Shown piece after piece: positions 23,410 to 33,919 of a stretch of 64,000 nt of DNA (positions are counted from its first letter, which is position 1; every line of letters starts with the position of its first letter). The notes below the pieces were generated by a model that saw only the letters and a program-made list of their open reading frames with translations, ran no database searches and was not told where the DNA came from. Source of the stretch: an uncultured Granulosicoccaceae bacterium (lineage in GTDB: Bacteria; Pseudomonadota; Gammaproteobacteria; Granulosicoccales; Granulosicoccaceae); NCBI GenBank assembly GCA_938035125.1, contig CALHNS010000009.1:1-64000 (forward strand). Reading direction: 5' to 3'. Position numbers and translations under genes: made by a program.

Positions 23410-24491
23410 TAGCGCAGCTTCAAGGTTGAAAGACCGATTAACACCAACACGACAGTGATTATCCAGAAGCGAACAATGATTCGCGGCTCTGGCCAGCCTT
23501 TAAGTTCGAAGTGATGATGAATGGGCGCCATACGAAAAATTCGTTTGCCGCGTAACTTGTACGAACCCACTTGCAATATTACCGACACCGCTTCTAACAC
23601 AAAAATTCCGCCCATAATGAAGAGCACTAATTCCTGTCGAACCATGATGGCAACCACACCTAATGCAGCCCCTATAGCCAGTGCACCCACATCCCCCATG
23701 AACACTTGCGCAGGATAGGTATTGAACCAAAGAAACCCTAAACCCGCCCCCATAAGCGCTGTACAAAAAACCGTAAGCTCGCCCGAGCCCTTCACATTGG
23801 GAACGAATAAGTACTCTGCAAATACAGCGTGCCCTGCAACATAGGCAATTAACCCTAAACCCGCCGCTACCATCACAGAAGGCAATATAGCTAAACCGTC
23901 TAAACCATCGGTTAAATTCACCGCATTACTGCTGCCGATAATGACCAAAAATGTAAAAGGGATAAAGAACAACCCCATCGGCATGGCCACTTCTTTAAAG
24001 AACGGTACGATGAGCTCAAGCTCGACCGGATCGGTAGCGGTTAGATACAACACAACCACGGCAACACCAGACACCAGAGATTGCCAAAATAATTTTTCGC
24101 GAGCAGACAGCCCATCAGAGTTTGATTGAATGACTTTGCGATAATCATCAACCCAACCGATTGCACCAAAACCGATGGTGACAAACAGCACTATCCAAAC
24201 TTGCTTTACTGACAAATCGGACCAAAGTAGCGTGCTTAGCGCGACGGCAACAATGATCATCGCGCCACCCATTGTGGGGGTGCCTGCTTTCACCAAATGC
24301 GATTGAGGACCATCATCACGAACCGATTGCCCGACTTTGGCTTTGGTTAGCCAACGAATAAGAAACGGCCCAACCACTAAGCAAACCACTAAAGATGTTA
24401 ATGCCGACAATATGGCCCGCAAAGTAATGTATCGCACCACGAAAAACGAATCATCGATCGAGGCCAACCACTCACTGATCAATAACATCAT
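23409..24491 (-). CDS. mraY: Phospho-N-acetylmuramoyl-pentapeptide transferase
   Basis: [33 protein letters not shown]. Confidence 0.98.
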   Translation of the reverse strand: MMLLISEWLASIDDSFFVVRYITLRAILSALTSLVVCLVVGPFLIRWLTKAKVGQSVRDDGPQSHLVKAGTPTMGGAMIIVAVALSTLLWSDLSVKQVWIVLFVTIGFGAIGWVDDYRKVIQSNSDGLSAREKLFWQSLVSGVAVVVLYLTATDPVELELIVPFFKEVAMPMGLFFIPFTFLVIIGSSNAVNLTDGLDGLAILPSVMVAAGLGLIAYVAGHAVFAEYLFVPNVKGSGELTVFCTALMGAGLGFLWFNTYPAQVFMGDVGALAIGAALGVVAIMVRQELVLFIMGGIFVLEAVSVILQVGSYKLRGKRIFRMAPIHHHFELKGWPEPRIIVRFWIITVVLVLIGLSTLKLR

Positions 24492-25912
24492 GAGGTCACG
24501 CCCTCAGTAAGATCAATGGTTACTGTCGAGGTATCGCGCATTTGCGGCTCGGTTAATGCACCAACCACCACTTCCATTTGACTGCTACGTGAGCCTTTCA
24601 CCAAAACAATGCAGGCATCGCAAAGTTCACTTCCAATAGCACGCACCAATTCAGCATGTGAGGAAAAATGCTTTCCTCCCCCAAAAGCCATTGACGCGTG
24701 TTCGGCTAAATCACCTATTGTCCAAAGATGCTCTATACCTTGCTGTTTGGCGTATTCACCAATTTGCGCATGCCAATCGGCTGCATCACTACCAAGCTCT
24801 GCCATATTGCCCAGAACCATATGACGTTCCCCTGACATACGGGCAAGAACATCTATCGCAACCTTGGCAGAGGAAGGGTTAGCATTGTAAGAATCATTAA
24901 TAATGGTTGACGACTCCAAACCGATGACCGTTTGCAATCGACCCGATACGGCCTGCATACCAGATAAACCTGCCAATACAGATTCACGTTGCACATGCAA
25001 ACATTGAGCGGCCGCCGTGGCTGCCAAGGCGTTCATCACATTGTGCCGCCCCAGTAACGCGAACGGCGTTGACCATGTTTGATCAAGCGTTACTAACTGC
25101 AATTGAGAACGACTGAACCCGTAGCTTTGCTCTGTACCGCATTCGATGCCGCGCACATCAGCATCGTCATGAAAACCGAAAGTTCGAATAGACAACCCAT
25201 CGGCTGCGTTTTTTAATACCGAACTGAATCGATCGTCGGCATTGATTACCCCAAAGCCACCAGCGCACACACCTGAATAGATTTCACTTTTAGCCTGTGC
25301 GATATCCTCAACACTACCAAAGCCTTCTATGTGGGCCGCACCAATATTGGTTACCACAGCCACATCGGGCTGAACCATTGCGGTTAAGTGTGCAATTTCA
25401 CCTACGTGATTAGCACCCATTTCAATAACCGCGTATTGATGTTCGGGGCGAAGTGATAACAACGTTAACGGCACACCGATATCGTTGTTTAAATTCCCTT
25501 TAGTGGATAACGTTGGACCCAGCTGGTTAAAAATGGATGCCAACATCTCTTTAACCGATGTTTTGCCATTACTGCCTGTAACAGCAATAGTGGGCACTTG
25601 ATGCCCTTGAGCCCAAAGCGATGCAATGCCACCTAACGCTTTGCGCGTATCGGCCACTTGCAAAACAGATACATCACTGGCTGCAAAAGAAGAGGCATCA
25701 AACGACTGATCAACCACAACAGCTCTTGCGCCTTTTGCAATCGCATCATTAACGAACTGATGCCCATCGAAGTTTTCACCACGAATGGCAACGTACACAT
25801 CACCTGCAGAAAACTTGCGTGTATCAATACTTACGGTGCTGATGTCAACATCATCACCAACAAGCTGTGCACCAAGCTGGGCACTGCAAACCGACAAAGG
25901 AAGCCTAAACAT
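24488..25912 (-). CDS. murF: UDP-MurNAc-tripeptide--D-Ala-D-Ala ligase
   Basis: [35 protein letters not shown]. Confidence 0.96.
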   Translation of the reverse strand: MFRLPLSVCSAQLGAQLVGDDVDISTVSIDTRKFSAGDVYVAIRGENFDGHQFVNDAIAKGARAVVVDQSFDASSFAASDVSVLQVADTRKALGGIASLWAQGHQVPTIAVTGSNGKTSVKEMLASIFNQLGPTLSTKGNLNNDIGVPLTLLSLRPEHQYAVIEMGANHVGEIAHLTAMVQPDVAVVTNIGAAHIEGFGSVEDIAQAKSEIYSGVCAGGFGVINADDRFSSVLKNAADGLSIRTFGFHDDADVRGIECGTEQSYGFSRSQLQLVTLDQTWSTPFALLGRHNVMNALAATAAAQCLHVQRESVLAGLSGMQAVSGRLQTVIGLESSTIINDSYNANPSSAKVAIDVLARMSGERHMVLGNMAELGSDAADWHAQIGEYAKQQGIEHLWTIGDLAEHASMAFGGGKHFSSHAELVRAIGSELCDACIVLVKGSRSSQMEVVVGALTEPQMRDTSTVTIDLTEGVTS

Positions 25913-27441
25913 TAACCGACCTCCTTAAGCATTCGCGCCACAGCTTCGCGATCGCTAAATTCGAGCACTCTATTGCCCACAATCTGATAATCCTCATGTC
26001 CTTTACCAGCCACCAAGACAACGTCATCGGGCTGGGCCTGCCAAATTGCAAACTGAATGGCACGCTCTCGATCACCAATTTCTAAAGCAACCGATGGAAC
26101 GCTAAACCCATTGATAATCATTAAGCGAATATGGGCAGGATTTTCCGTGCGTGGGTTATCGTCTGTAACGATAATGTGATCAGCACTTTCTGCAGCTTGC
26201 GCCATAAGTGGACGTTTACCAGGATCTCTATCGCCACCACAACCAAACACCACCCAAACCTTACCGGCTGTGTGTTCACGCACAGCTGCAATGGCTGCAC
26301 TCAAAGCCTGTGGTGTGTGTGCGTAATCAACGATAACCATGGGTTGTGCAAATTCTGCAAATGGCTCCATGCGACCTGGCACTCGGCCCAATTGAGCCAA
26401 AGCATCCACGCTGTCGTTAGCCGCTACTCCACTGGCACGCAATACGGCGTAACAAGCGTTTAAATTTTCCACATTGAAGCGACCGTACAACGGTGTTACC
26501 ACTTCAAACGATTGCTCATTATCGACAATTTCAAACTGTAAACCAGCTCGACTTAATTCAACGTTTTGAGCAATATATTCATTGGTAGGTTGTTTTGAAG
26601 ATGCAGATTCGGTTTCGTTTTTAGTTGTGAAGGTATGGATTTTTACATCTTCAGATTTACCGGTCACACTTTCTGTTTTCAATCGCACACCCAGTGAATC
26701 ATCGCCATTGACCACAATGGAGGTTAAAGAAGGCCAACGAAACAAGGCCGCTTTCGCATCGGCATAGGCTTCTTCTGTTTGGTGATAATCTAAGTGATCA
26801 CGGCCAAAATTCGTAAGTACTGCGATGTCAATGTTCACATCGTTAAGCCGCCCTTCTGCAATACCGTGTGACGATGCTTCCAACGCAACAGCCTTCGCAC
26901 CAGCGTGATGCATAGTTGCCAACATGCGTTGAATGGCAACAGCATCAGGTGTTGTTAAGGCGGTACTGCCCATTGTATCTTTTACACCCCAACCCAAAGT
27001 GCCGATGTAGCCGCACAAGCGACCACTCAAGGTAAGCGCTTCTTTCACAAACTGGCAAACCGACGTTTTTCCATCAGTGCCAGTAATGGCTATAATTTTT
27101 AACTGCTCTGAAGGGTTACCATAAAATTTAGCCGCCAAAGCTGAAGCCTTGTTATCAAGCTCATGCACTTTAATAACCGGTACGTTTGATTCTTTTAGCT
27201 TTAAAGTGATACCACTGTATTTTTCAGGCATTTCAGGCGATACCAACACCGCCACTGCACCGTTTTCCACCGCAGAAATCGCGTACTCATACCCATGAGT
27301 AGTTGACCCAACTAACGCAAGATAGGCATCACCAGATACACACAAACGGCTGTCTTGACACACACCCATCACTTGAAAATCGGCCAGTGAGTCTGGTGCA
27401 TCAATCCATGCTGATAACGGTTTTTCAAAAGCCTCACTCAT
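25912..27441 (-). CDS. murE: UDP-MurNAc-L-Ala-D-Glu--meso-DAP ligase
   Basis: AITGTDGKTSVCQFV, VDYAHTPQAL, DNPRTENP (meso-DAP motif). Confidence 0.97.
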   Translation of the reverse strand: MSEAFEKPLSAWIDAPDSLADFQVMGVCQDSRLCVSGDAYLALVGSTTHGYEYAISAVENGAVAVLVSPEMPEKYSGITLKLKESNVPVIKVHELDNKASALAAKFYGNPSEQLKIIAITGTDGKTSVCQFVKEALTLSGRLCGYIGTLGWGVKDTMGSTALTTPDAVAIQRMLATMHHAGAKAVALEASSHGIAEGRLNDVNIDIAVLTNFGRDHLDYHQTEEAYADAKAALFRWPSLTSIVVNGDDSLGVRLKTESVTGKSEDVKIHTFTTKNETESASSKQPTNEYIAQNVELSRAGLQFEIVDNEQSFEVVTPLYGRFNVENLNACYAVLRASGVAANDSVDALAQLGRVPGRMEPFAEFAQPMVIVDYAHTPQALSAAIAAVREHTAGKVWVVFGCGGDRDPGKRPLMAQAAESADHIIVTDDNPRTENPAHIRLMIINGFSVPSVALEIGDRERAIQFAIWQAQPDDVVLVAGKGHEDYQIVGNRVLEFSDREAVARMLKEVG

Positions 27442-27442
27442 T

Positions 27443-29209
27443 CTAAGAACGATCCCCCGAAGGAGTTTTAGCTTTTGGCAAACTGGGTATTAGTTCTGCT
27501 CGCTCACCGTCAATATCGTCAGGCTCTACCCCTTGCAGTCGTAATGCATGGCCCATGACTTCAGAGAAAATAGGCGCGGCTACAACACTTCCAAAGTGCT
27601 GCCCCCCCTTGGGATCATGAATAACCACTACCGCGGCAAGTTCAGGTTCGCTCACTGGGGCAAACCCTGCAAATAAAGACACATAGCGATCTTCTGCGTA
27701 CCCACCCGATTGAGAACGATGCGAGGTACCGGTTTTACCCGCCACGCGATATCCTGGCACTTTGGCGCGATGCCCTGTGCCTTTTAACACCGCACGTTCC
27801 AACATGTTCTGCACATCTTTTGCGATACGCACATCCACCACTTGCTGTGTGGGTTCTGGCTCATCCACCGCAATAAACGACACCGGTGGCATAGCACCAT
27901 CATTGGCAATAGCTGAATAAGCGCGCACTAACTGCAACGCAGAAACTGACAACCCATACCCATAAGACACACTGGCTTGCTCAATGTGATGCCATAAGGT
28001 TGGGTGGTTAAAATAACCTGCCACCTCACCTGGGAATTCACTACCAGTAGGACGACCAAAACCGAAACTGTCGAACACAGACCACATCTGCTCAGGCTCT
28101 AGTTCACGAGCTACTTTACTGATACCGACGTTACTGGATTTAGTAATGATTCCTGAAAGATCCAACCAACCGTTGTCTCTGATATCACTGATTTTGTACT
28201 TCCCAATGGTGTAGTGCCCAGGCGAGGTGTACACGATGTCGTCTAGCTTAAATTTTCCAGAATCTAACGCTGCGGCCATCGTAAAAGGCTTCATGGTTGA
28301 GCCTGGCTCAAATACATCAGTGATCGAGCGATTTCTTTGCGAGCCGTTACTTCTATCGCTTGTGTCGTTAGGGTTATAGGTGGGGTAATTCACCATGGCT
28401 AACACTTCGCCAGATTTAACGTTCATCACGACCAAGTTCGCAGATTCTGCCTGATGCTCTTCAACGGCTTCTGCCAATGCACGATCAGCAAAATACTGAA
28501 GCTGCTTATCTAGGCTTAAGTGCAAATCTCGCCCCGGTGTGGCTTTTTCAACCAAACCCACGCCTTCAATAAAACGACCGGTTCGATCACGCATCACTTT
28601 ACGTTTACCAGGCCGACCTTGAAGCCACTCGTCATAGGCCATTTCGATTCCTTCACGGCCCCTATCATCGATATCAGTAAAACCAACAACATGCGCTGCG
28701 GCATGGCCACTGGGGTAGAAACGACGAAACTCACGCTCGATCGTTAAACCTTCAATCTCCAAAGCCAACACGTCATCAACCAGCTCAGGTAACACATGCC
28801 GCTTTACGTACATGTATCCCCGTTTTTGATCATTCAATCGATTTACCCGATCGACTAATTTCGCTGGATCGATAGACAAAATTTCACCCATCGCGCTAAC
28901 TTTTTCGGGGAAATCAACCAACTTTCTCGGATTACCTACGATCGTTTGTATCGGTGTACTGATGGCTAAAGGTTCGCCATTTCTATCCAACAACATCCCC
29001 CGATGCGCAGGGATAGCTACGTGCCGAAGCTGCCGCTGAGAACCTTCGTTTTGGTAGTAATCGTAGGAAAATACTTGCAGTTGAAAGGCGCGAATAACCA
29101 GCGATGCGCCGAGCAGCACAAACACACACAATACAAACCCACGACGCAGCGACCACCGACGGCTTAGCTGCTCTGAATTCGTTCTTGTTGTGCTTGGCTT
29201 AACCATCAT
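27443..29209 (-). CDS. ftsI: Peptidoglycan D,D-transpeptidase FtsI (PBP3)
   Basis: STMKPF, SSN, KTGTSH motifs. Confidence 0.97.
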   Translation of the reverse strand: MMVKPSTTRTNSEQLSRRWSLRRGFVLCVFVLLGASLVIRAFQLQVFSYDYYQNEGSQRQLRHVAIPAHRGMLLDRNGEPLAISTPIQTIVGNPRKLVDFPEKVSAMGEILSIDPAKLVDRVNRLNDQKRGYMYVKRHVLPELVDDVLALEIEGLTIEREFRRFYPSGHAAAHVVGFTDIDDRGREGIEMAYDEWLQGRPGKRKVMRDRTGRFIEGVGLVEKATPGRDLHLSLDKQLQYFADRALAEAVEEHQAESANLVVMNVKSGEVLAMVNYPTYNPNDTSDRSNGSQRNRSITDVFEPGSTMKPFTMAAALDSGKFKLDDIVYTSPGHYTIGKYKISDIRDNGWLDLSGIITKSSNVGISKVARELEPEQMWSVFDSFGFGRPTGSEFPGEVAGYFNHPTLWHHIEQASVSYGYGLSVSALQLVRAYSAIANDGAMPPVSFIAVDEPEPTQQVVDVRIAKDVQNMLERAVLKGTGHRAKVPGYRVAGKTGTSHRSQSGGYAEDRYVSLFAGFAPVSEPELAAVVVIHDPKGGQHFGSVVAAPIFSEVMGHALRLQGVEPDDIDGERAELIPSLPKAKTPSGDRS

Positions 29210-29278
29210 GTACTCAATTGTGGCTGTTACTTCGGGCTTAACTTCGGATAAAATCTGATCAATAGTGACTGGTTACAT

Positions 29279-29548
29279 TTACTGAATGATCATTACGGTT
29301 TCTTCCATGTCTGGAAGTGACATTCCTAAACGTTCTTGAGCTGCTCGTTCAATCCGACCGTGCTCAGAAAACGTTCCTTCCTCAATTTGCAGTTGATTCC
29401 ATTCAACATCTAAGCGATCAATCTCTTGTTGACTACTACTTATTTCTGAAAAGCTTTGACGTGATAAATATTTAAAGTACACAACACCTACAGCGCTGCA
29501 AAAATTTAATGCAGCAAGTAATGCAACGAGGGTCATAGCATGTGTCAT
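29279..29548 (-). CDS. ftsL: Cell division protein FtsL
   Basis: Short bitopic coiled-coil protein between ftsI and rsmH; ERAAQERLGMSLP. Confidence 0.9.
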   Translation of the reverse strand: MTHAMTLVALLAALNFCSAVGVVYFKYLSRQSFSEISSSQQEIDRLDVEWNQLQIEEGTFSEHGRIERAAQERLGMSLPDMEETVMIIQ

Positions 29549-30489
29549 AACACAGCCTCATCTGGCATCGCTACGCGCTCTGCAATGCGCAGCACTGCAC
29601 TGCGTGCTCGCGGGTTATCACTTAATTCAGCTTCATCGGCTTTAATCATTTTCCCTACCGCACGCCAAGGGTGTGGAATTTCCGCTGGCTGAATAGGCAA
29701 ATGACGAGGTATCTCATCGTTGGGAGAAGGCTTACGCAAATGGTGCTTTACGATGCGATCCTCTAAAGAATGAAAACTGATAACCGAAAGCAACCCACCT
29801 ATTTTTAACGTCGAAGCGGCTTGATCTAACACCGTTCTAAGCGCATCCAGTTCACCATTAACCGCAATTCTTATTGCTTGGAACGTGCGTGTTGCCGGAT
29901 GATGGTGGCGCTCCCAACGAGGGTGGGCAGCTTTTACGATTTCAGCTAAACGGCCAGTGGTATTAATGTTTTCTACAGCACGCGCAGCAACGATCGCGTT
30001 CGCAATGCGCTTTGCATACCGCTCCTCACCGTAAGCCTTAATCACCGTCACCAACTCACTCTCACTTACCTGACGAAGCCATTCAGCAGCCGTCGCCCCT
30101 CTGGATGTATCCATGCGCATATCCAGCTCCCCATCGTTTGAGAAACTAAAACCCCGGCTAGCATCGTCTAACTGAGGCGATGACACACCGATATCAAGTA
30201 ACAACCCATCAACCGTTCCTAACCATTGCTGTGCTGCCATTCGCTGTTCAAGCTGTGAAAAATTTGCTTGCACCACCGTTACACGATGCTCCTCTTTGAA
30301 ACGTTCTTGCGCATGCAAAATCGCTTCAGGGTCTTGATCCATAACTAGCAACTCACCGCTTGCGCCGATCTGTTCAAGAATCAATTCACTGTGACCACCA
30401 CGCCCATAAGTGGCATCTACTACTCGTGCGCCCTCATGTAAATTCAGCGCATCCACGGCAGGCTTCAAAAGAACCGGGATGTGCAACAT
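29545..30489 (-). CDS. rsmH: 16S rRNA (cytosine1402-N4)-methyltransferase
   Basis: MLHIPVLLKPAVDAL, DATYGRGGHS, FQAIRIAVNGEL, ISFHSLEDRIVKH. Confidence 0.97.
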   Translation of the reverse strand: MLHIPVLLKPAVDALNLHEGARVVDATYGRGGHSELILEQIGASGELLVMDQDPEAILHAQERFKEEHRVTVVQANFSQLEQRMAAQQWLGTVDGLLLDIGVSSPQLDDASRGFSFSNDGELDMRMDTSRGATAAEWLRQVSESELVTVIKAYGEERYAKRIANAIVAARAVENINTTGRLAEIVKAAHPRWERHHHPATRTFQAIRIAVNGELDALRTVLDQAASTLKIGGLLSVISFHSLEDRIVKHHLRKPSPNDEIPRHLPIQPAEIPHPWRAVGKMIKADEAELSDNPRARSAVLRIAERVAMPDEAVL

Positions 30490-30950
30490 TAAATATTCAG
30501 TTCCTGGATAAACGAAGGCACTTCATCGGGCGGCAACTGATTTAAATCGTCAGCCCACTTTTCTGATTGCTCATCAAAACGATCAACGTCCCATAATTCC
30601 AGCTTCTTACCTTGACCAATCACTGTGGCTTTTCTATCTATGCCTGCGTACTCTCGCAGTTCACTGGTTAACAACAGGCGACCACTGCTATCAAAATCAA
30701 TTTCCGCCGCATAACCCAAATAAAGCCGTTGATATTGGCGAGCCGCCGGATGCGCATTCGGCAATGCAACGATTTGCGCTTCAAACTGCTGCCACTCGTT
30801 CATGGGATAAATCAACAGGCACCGAGCAGGGTCAGCAGTCACAACGACTGTGCTGACACCGGATGCCTGAAGACGCTCACGTCGCTGCTTAGGCAGCGAA
30901 AATCGCCCTTTGGCATCTACACTGATTTTGGATATGCCACGAAAAAACAT
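30489..30950 (-). CDS. mraZ: Division/cell-wall cluster transcriptional regulator MraZ
   Basis: MFFRGISKISVDAKGRFSLP, AbrB-like repeats, first gene of dcw cluster. Confidence 0.96.
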   Translation of the reverse strand: MFFRGISKISVDAKGRFSLPKQRRERLQASGVSTVVVTADPARCLLIYPMNEWQQFEAQIVALPNAHPAARQYQRLYLGYAAEIDFDSSGRLLLTSELREYAGIDRKATVIGQGKKLELWDVDRFDEQSEKWADDLNQLPPDEVPSFIQELNI

Positions 30951-30972
30951 AATGTTGGAAAAATTAGGCCCG

Positions 30973-31012
30973 AAATCCCACTAATTGACACCATTTGCCA
31001 CTGATCGACACT
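30973..31012 (-). promoter_or_regulatory. Four 10-bp-phased MraZ-box-like repeats upstream of mraZ
   Basis: Minus strand reads AGTGTCGATC AGTGGCAAAT GGTGTCAATT AGTGGGATTT: (A/G)GTG(T/G) every 10 bp, 23-62 nt upstream of the mraZ ATG. Confidence 0.75.
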
Positions 31013-31038
31013 ATACGGCTGCAAATTGGCTGGGTCAA
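31010..31038 (-). promoter_or_regulatory. Sigma70 promoter for mraZ/dcw cluster
   Basis: Minus strand TTGACC-17 nt-TATAGT; -10 overlaps the first MraZ-type box. Confidence 0.8.
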
Positions 31039-31276
31039 TGATGTGACGAGGCACAAAACTTAAAAATTTTGTTAATGAAAACAATAGGTTAGAAAGCTTT
31101 CCAACTTGATATTATGCGCACAAAGCTAAAAAATTCAATAAGTTACGGTGTGTTCTTGATGAACAATTTAAGAGCTATTTGATAAATTATTGTGCAGAAA
31201 ATAGATTCGATAAAACCTGCCGTACGGCAGGTGAAAATTAAGGCAGGAATCGTGGCATTCCAAAGGATTTAAAAAG

Positions 31277-31634
<358 letters not shown>

Positions 31635-31684
31635 TTAAGATTGTACCGATTGCAGGCAGTGCATGTTTGATCACAGATACAAAA

Positions 31685-31718
31685 AATCTCTTGGCACCTA
31701 TTACCGTGCCAAGAGATT
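31685..31718 (-). terminator. Terminator downstream of the CHRD/spondin-like gene, upstream of rnpB
   Basis: AATCTCTTGGCAC-N8-GTGCCAAGAGATT, 13-bp perfect stem, T-runs on both sides (bidirectional capable). Confidence 0.88.
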
Positions 31719-31771
31719 GCTTTTTTAACGCCTAACTAATTAACTAACTAGGCGATTCTGAAGAGCCGTTT

Positions 31772-32893
31772 TTACTGCGGTAATACGGTAACTCGAAGTA
31801 CCTGACCATTCAAACTGACCGATTGTCCGCGTCCGCCAATGCTGCTTACGCGAGTATTCGGATCAGGATCACCTGTGTTAGGCGCGCTCTGACGCTGCAC
31901 TTGATTTGCACCGGTGCCAGGCTCTTCATCTGCTTCAGTACCTGCATCCCAAATAGCGAATTCGCTGCTAGGGATTTCACCGGAAATAGGCTGGCCACCG
32001 ACGAATAGATCAAGGCTGTTATCTGCATCAGTTGCTGTATAGAACCAGTCATTAGATGGAATGAACATGGTGACGAAATCTAGCTTGTCACCATCAACGG
32101 CTTGAATGGTGAATTCATACGAACCACCTGGGCCAATAGGACCTGGCTCAGAAGCGCCCGTAGGGATATTAAACACCGCAGAACCTGGAACAGCCGAGGG
32201 GTAAGGCCCAACGTTACCATCTTCAGCCACCGCTTCTAAGCCTGCATTAGCAGCATCCCGAGGTAATAACAGAGGGCTATCTGCAACTTCTCTGTGAACT
32301 ATATAAGCGCCTGGAGATAAAGGAACGGGTTGCGTAGTTCCATCGGAAAGAACGTTAAGCGTCTCGGGCGTTGAAATATTTTCGAGACGAACAATAAAAG
32401 TTGTGGTGTTGCCCGGATCAATTTGACCTCGAATCTCGCCTGGGCCGTTCGCTTCGGTGTGAACATTGAAATAAAGCTCGCCTCGATTGAATGCGCCTAT
32501 TTCATCGGCCGAAAGGGGTGCGGCATCGGCAGGAACACTCCACGTGCTACCACCGTCATCAGAAGTTAACCCAACTAGAACGGGGCCGGTGGAACCTGAA
32601 AATGCGCGATGAATATGAACCGCCATGGCAGGCCCAGTTAAATTACTGACACCCAAAGTTGCTGTGACATTGCCGTTGTCATCCACAGAAACTTCTGCAG
32701 ATCCTGATGCGCCTGCAGGCACACCTACTGGGGCAGGAATTTCCTGGGAAGCATCCAGGCTTACCGAAATGCCTCGTTCTGCAATCTCTTCAGTCAGTAC
32801 GTTGTTATCGTCATTATCGTTGCTACTGCAAGCACCGAGGGCCAATAACAATGAAAGTGCACAAGCACTTTTAGTCGTTCGCAAATGTTTCAT
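31772..32893 (-). CDS. Lipoprotein with CHRD-like and spondin-N-like domains
   Basis: Lipobox LALGAC; CHRD-like segment (AMAVHIHRAFSGSTGPVLVGL...GELYFNVHTEANGPGEIRGQI) then spondin-like segment (FIVRLENISTPETL...FVTMFIPSNDWFYT); start at MKHLRTTK. Confidence 0.8.
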   Translation of the reverse strand: MKHLRTTKSACALSLLLALGACSSNDNDDNNVLTEEIAERGISVSLDASQEIPAPVGVPAGASGSAEVSVDDNGNVTATLGVSNLTGPAMAVHIHRAFSGSTGPVLVGLTSDDGGSTWSVPADAAPLSADEIGAFNRGELYFNVHTEANGPGEIRGQIDPGNTTTFIVRLENISTPETLNVLSDGTTQPVPLSPGAYIVHREVADSPLLLPRDAANAGLEAVAEDGNVGPYPSAVPGSAVFNIPTGASEPGPIGPGGSYEFTIQAVDGDKLDFVTMFIPSNDWFYTATDADNSLDLFVGGQPISGEIPSSEFAIWDAGTEADEEPGTGANQVQRQSAPNTGDPDPNTRVSSIGGRGQSVSLNGQVLRVTVLPQ

Positions 32894-33311
32894 AATGTAA
32901 AACTCCAAATTTTTATATTAAAAAATCGTTATGTAAATGCAGGTTCTAACTTTTCTGCACACCGTTCAATAAAGTTTGCGAGGTAGGTGAATCAATTTCG
33001 CATTAACGATAATTAGATAGAATGATCACTCTAATTACCGATCGAGAGCTTTGTGTCGACTCAGAACGAAAAGTTCAACTCTCGAAGTCATTGGTTCGTT
33101 CGAATATGCGATAGGCGCCGCAAAATACGATGTGGCTCATATATTGGATAGTTGTATTCAGGTCATTCCGACTCCATATAAACCGCTATATGAGATACCG
33201 GGCGGTACGAGGGAACGGGCTGTACGAGATAAGTGTCAATCTATAGTCTTTTGGTCCTAGACCTATGCTGTAATAGTGCAACCGAATGCATTCGCATTTT
33301 TGGAGATAATA

Positions 33312-33881
33312 ATGGGACGAACAAGTAAAAGAGAACAGATACTTGATACTGCTGAAGAGCTGTTCGTTCACAATGGCTATACGGCAACTGGTATCAACGA
33401 AATTATTGAAGAAGCAGGTGTTGCCACCATGACGCTTTACAATAATTTTGAAAATAAAGAGCAACTGATCATTGCCATGATTGAGCGCAGGGCAGAACGC
33501 TTCAAAGCACTCTTTGAAGAAAATGCTAATAGCGTTTCTGATGATCCTTACGAACAGATTTTGTCAGTTTTCGATCTAGTCGATGCCTTGATTGTTTCTC
33601 AACACGGCACTGAACAAGGGTTTCCTGGGTGTGCTTTCATTAAGGCCTCATTAGAGTTTGACAGCCCATCACACCCTGTTCGTCTAGCGGCCCTAGTGCA
33701 AAAGAGCGATATCCTAGGGCTTTTTGAAAAACTGCTGAAAAAGGCGGGATATTCTCAAGTTAAAGAAAAAGCTTTAGAGCTGCATATTTTGTTTGACGGT
33801 GCGATTGTGCAAGCTCATGTACTTGGCAATAAAAAGAGCGCAAAGCGCAGTCGAGCTATGGCGATAAGCCTGCTCGCTTAA
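33312..33881 (+). CDS. TetR/AcrR family transcriptional regulator
   Basis: HTH ILDTAEELFVHNGYTATGINEIIEEAGVATMTLYNNFENKEQL; start at MGRTSK with RBS GGAGA. Confidence 0.93.
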   Translation: MGRTSKREQILDTAEELFVHNGYTATGINEIIEEAGVATMTLYNNFENKEQLIIAMIERRAERFKALFEENANSVSDDPYEQILSVFDLVDALIVSQHGTEQGFPGCAFIKASLEFDSPSHPVRLAALVQKSDILGLFEKLLKKAGYSQVKEKALELHILFDGAIVQAHVLGNKKSAKRSRAMAISLLA

Positions 33882-33919
33882 AATTAGTCTGCTCGCTTAG
33901 TACCTCATACGACGATTAC

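Noticed and set aside
33051-33464. ORFs 33051-33260 (+) and 33186-33464 (-)
   Set aside because: Lie in the AT-rich regulatory intergenic region and antisense to tetR; no family resemblance
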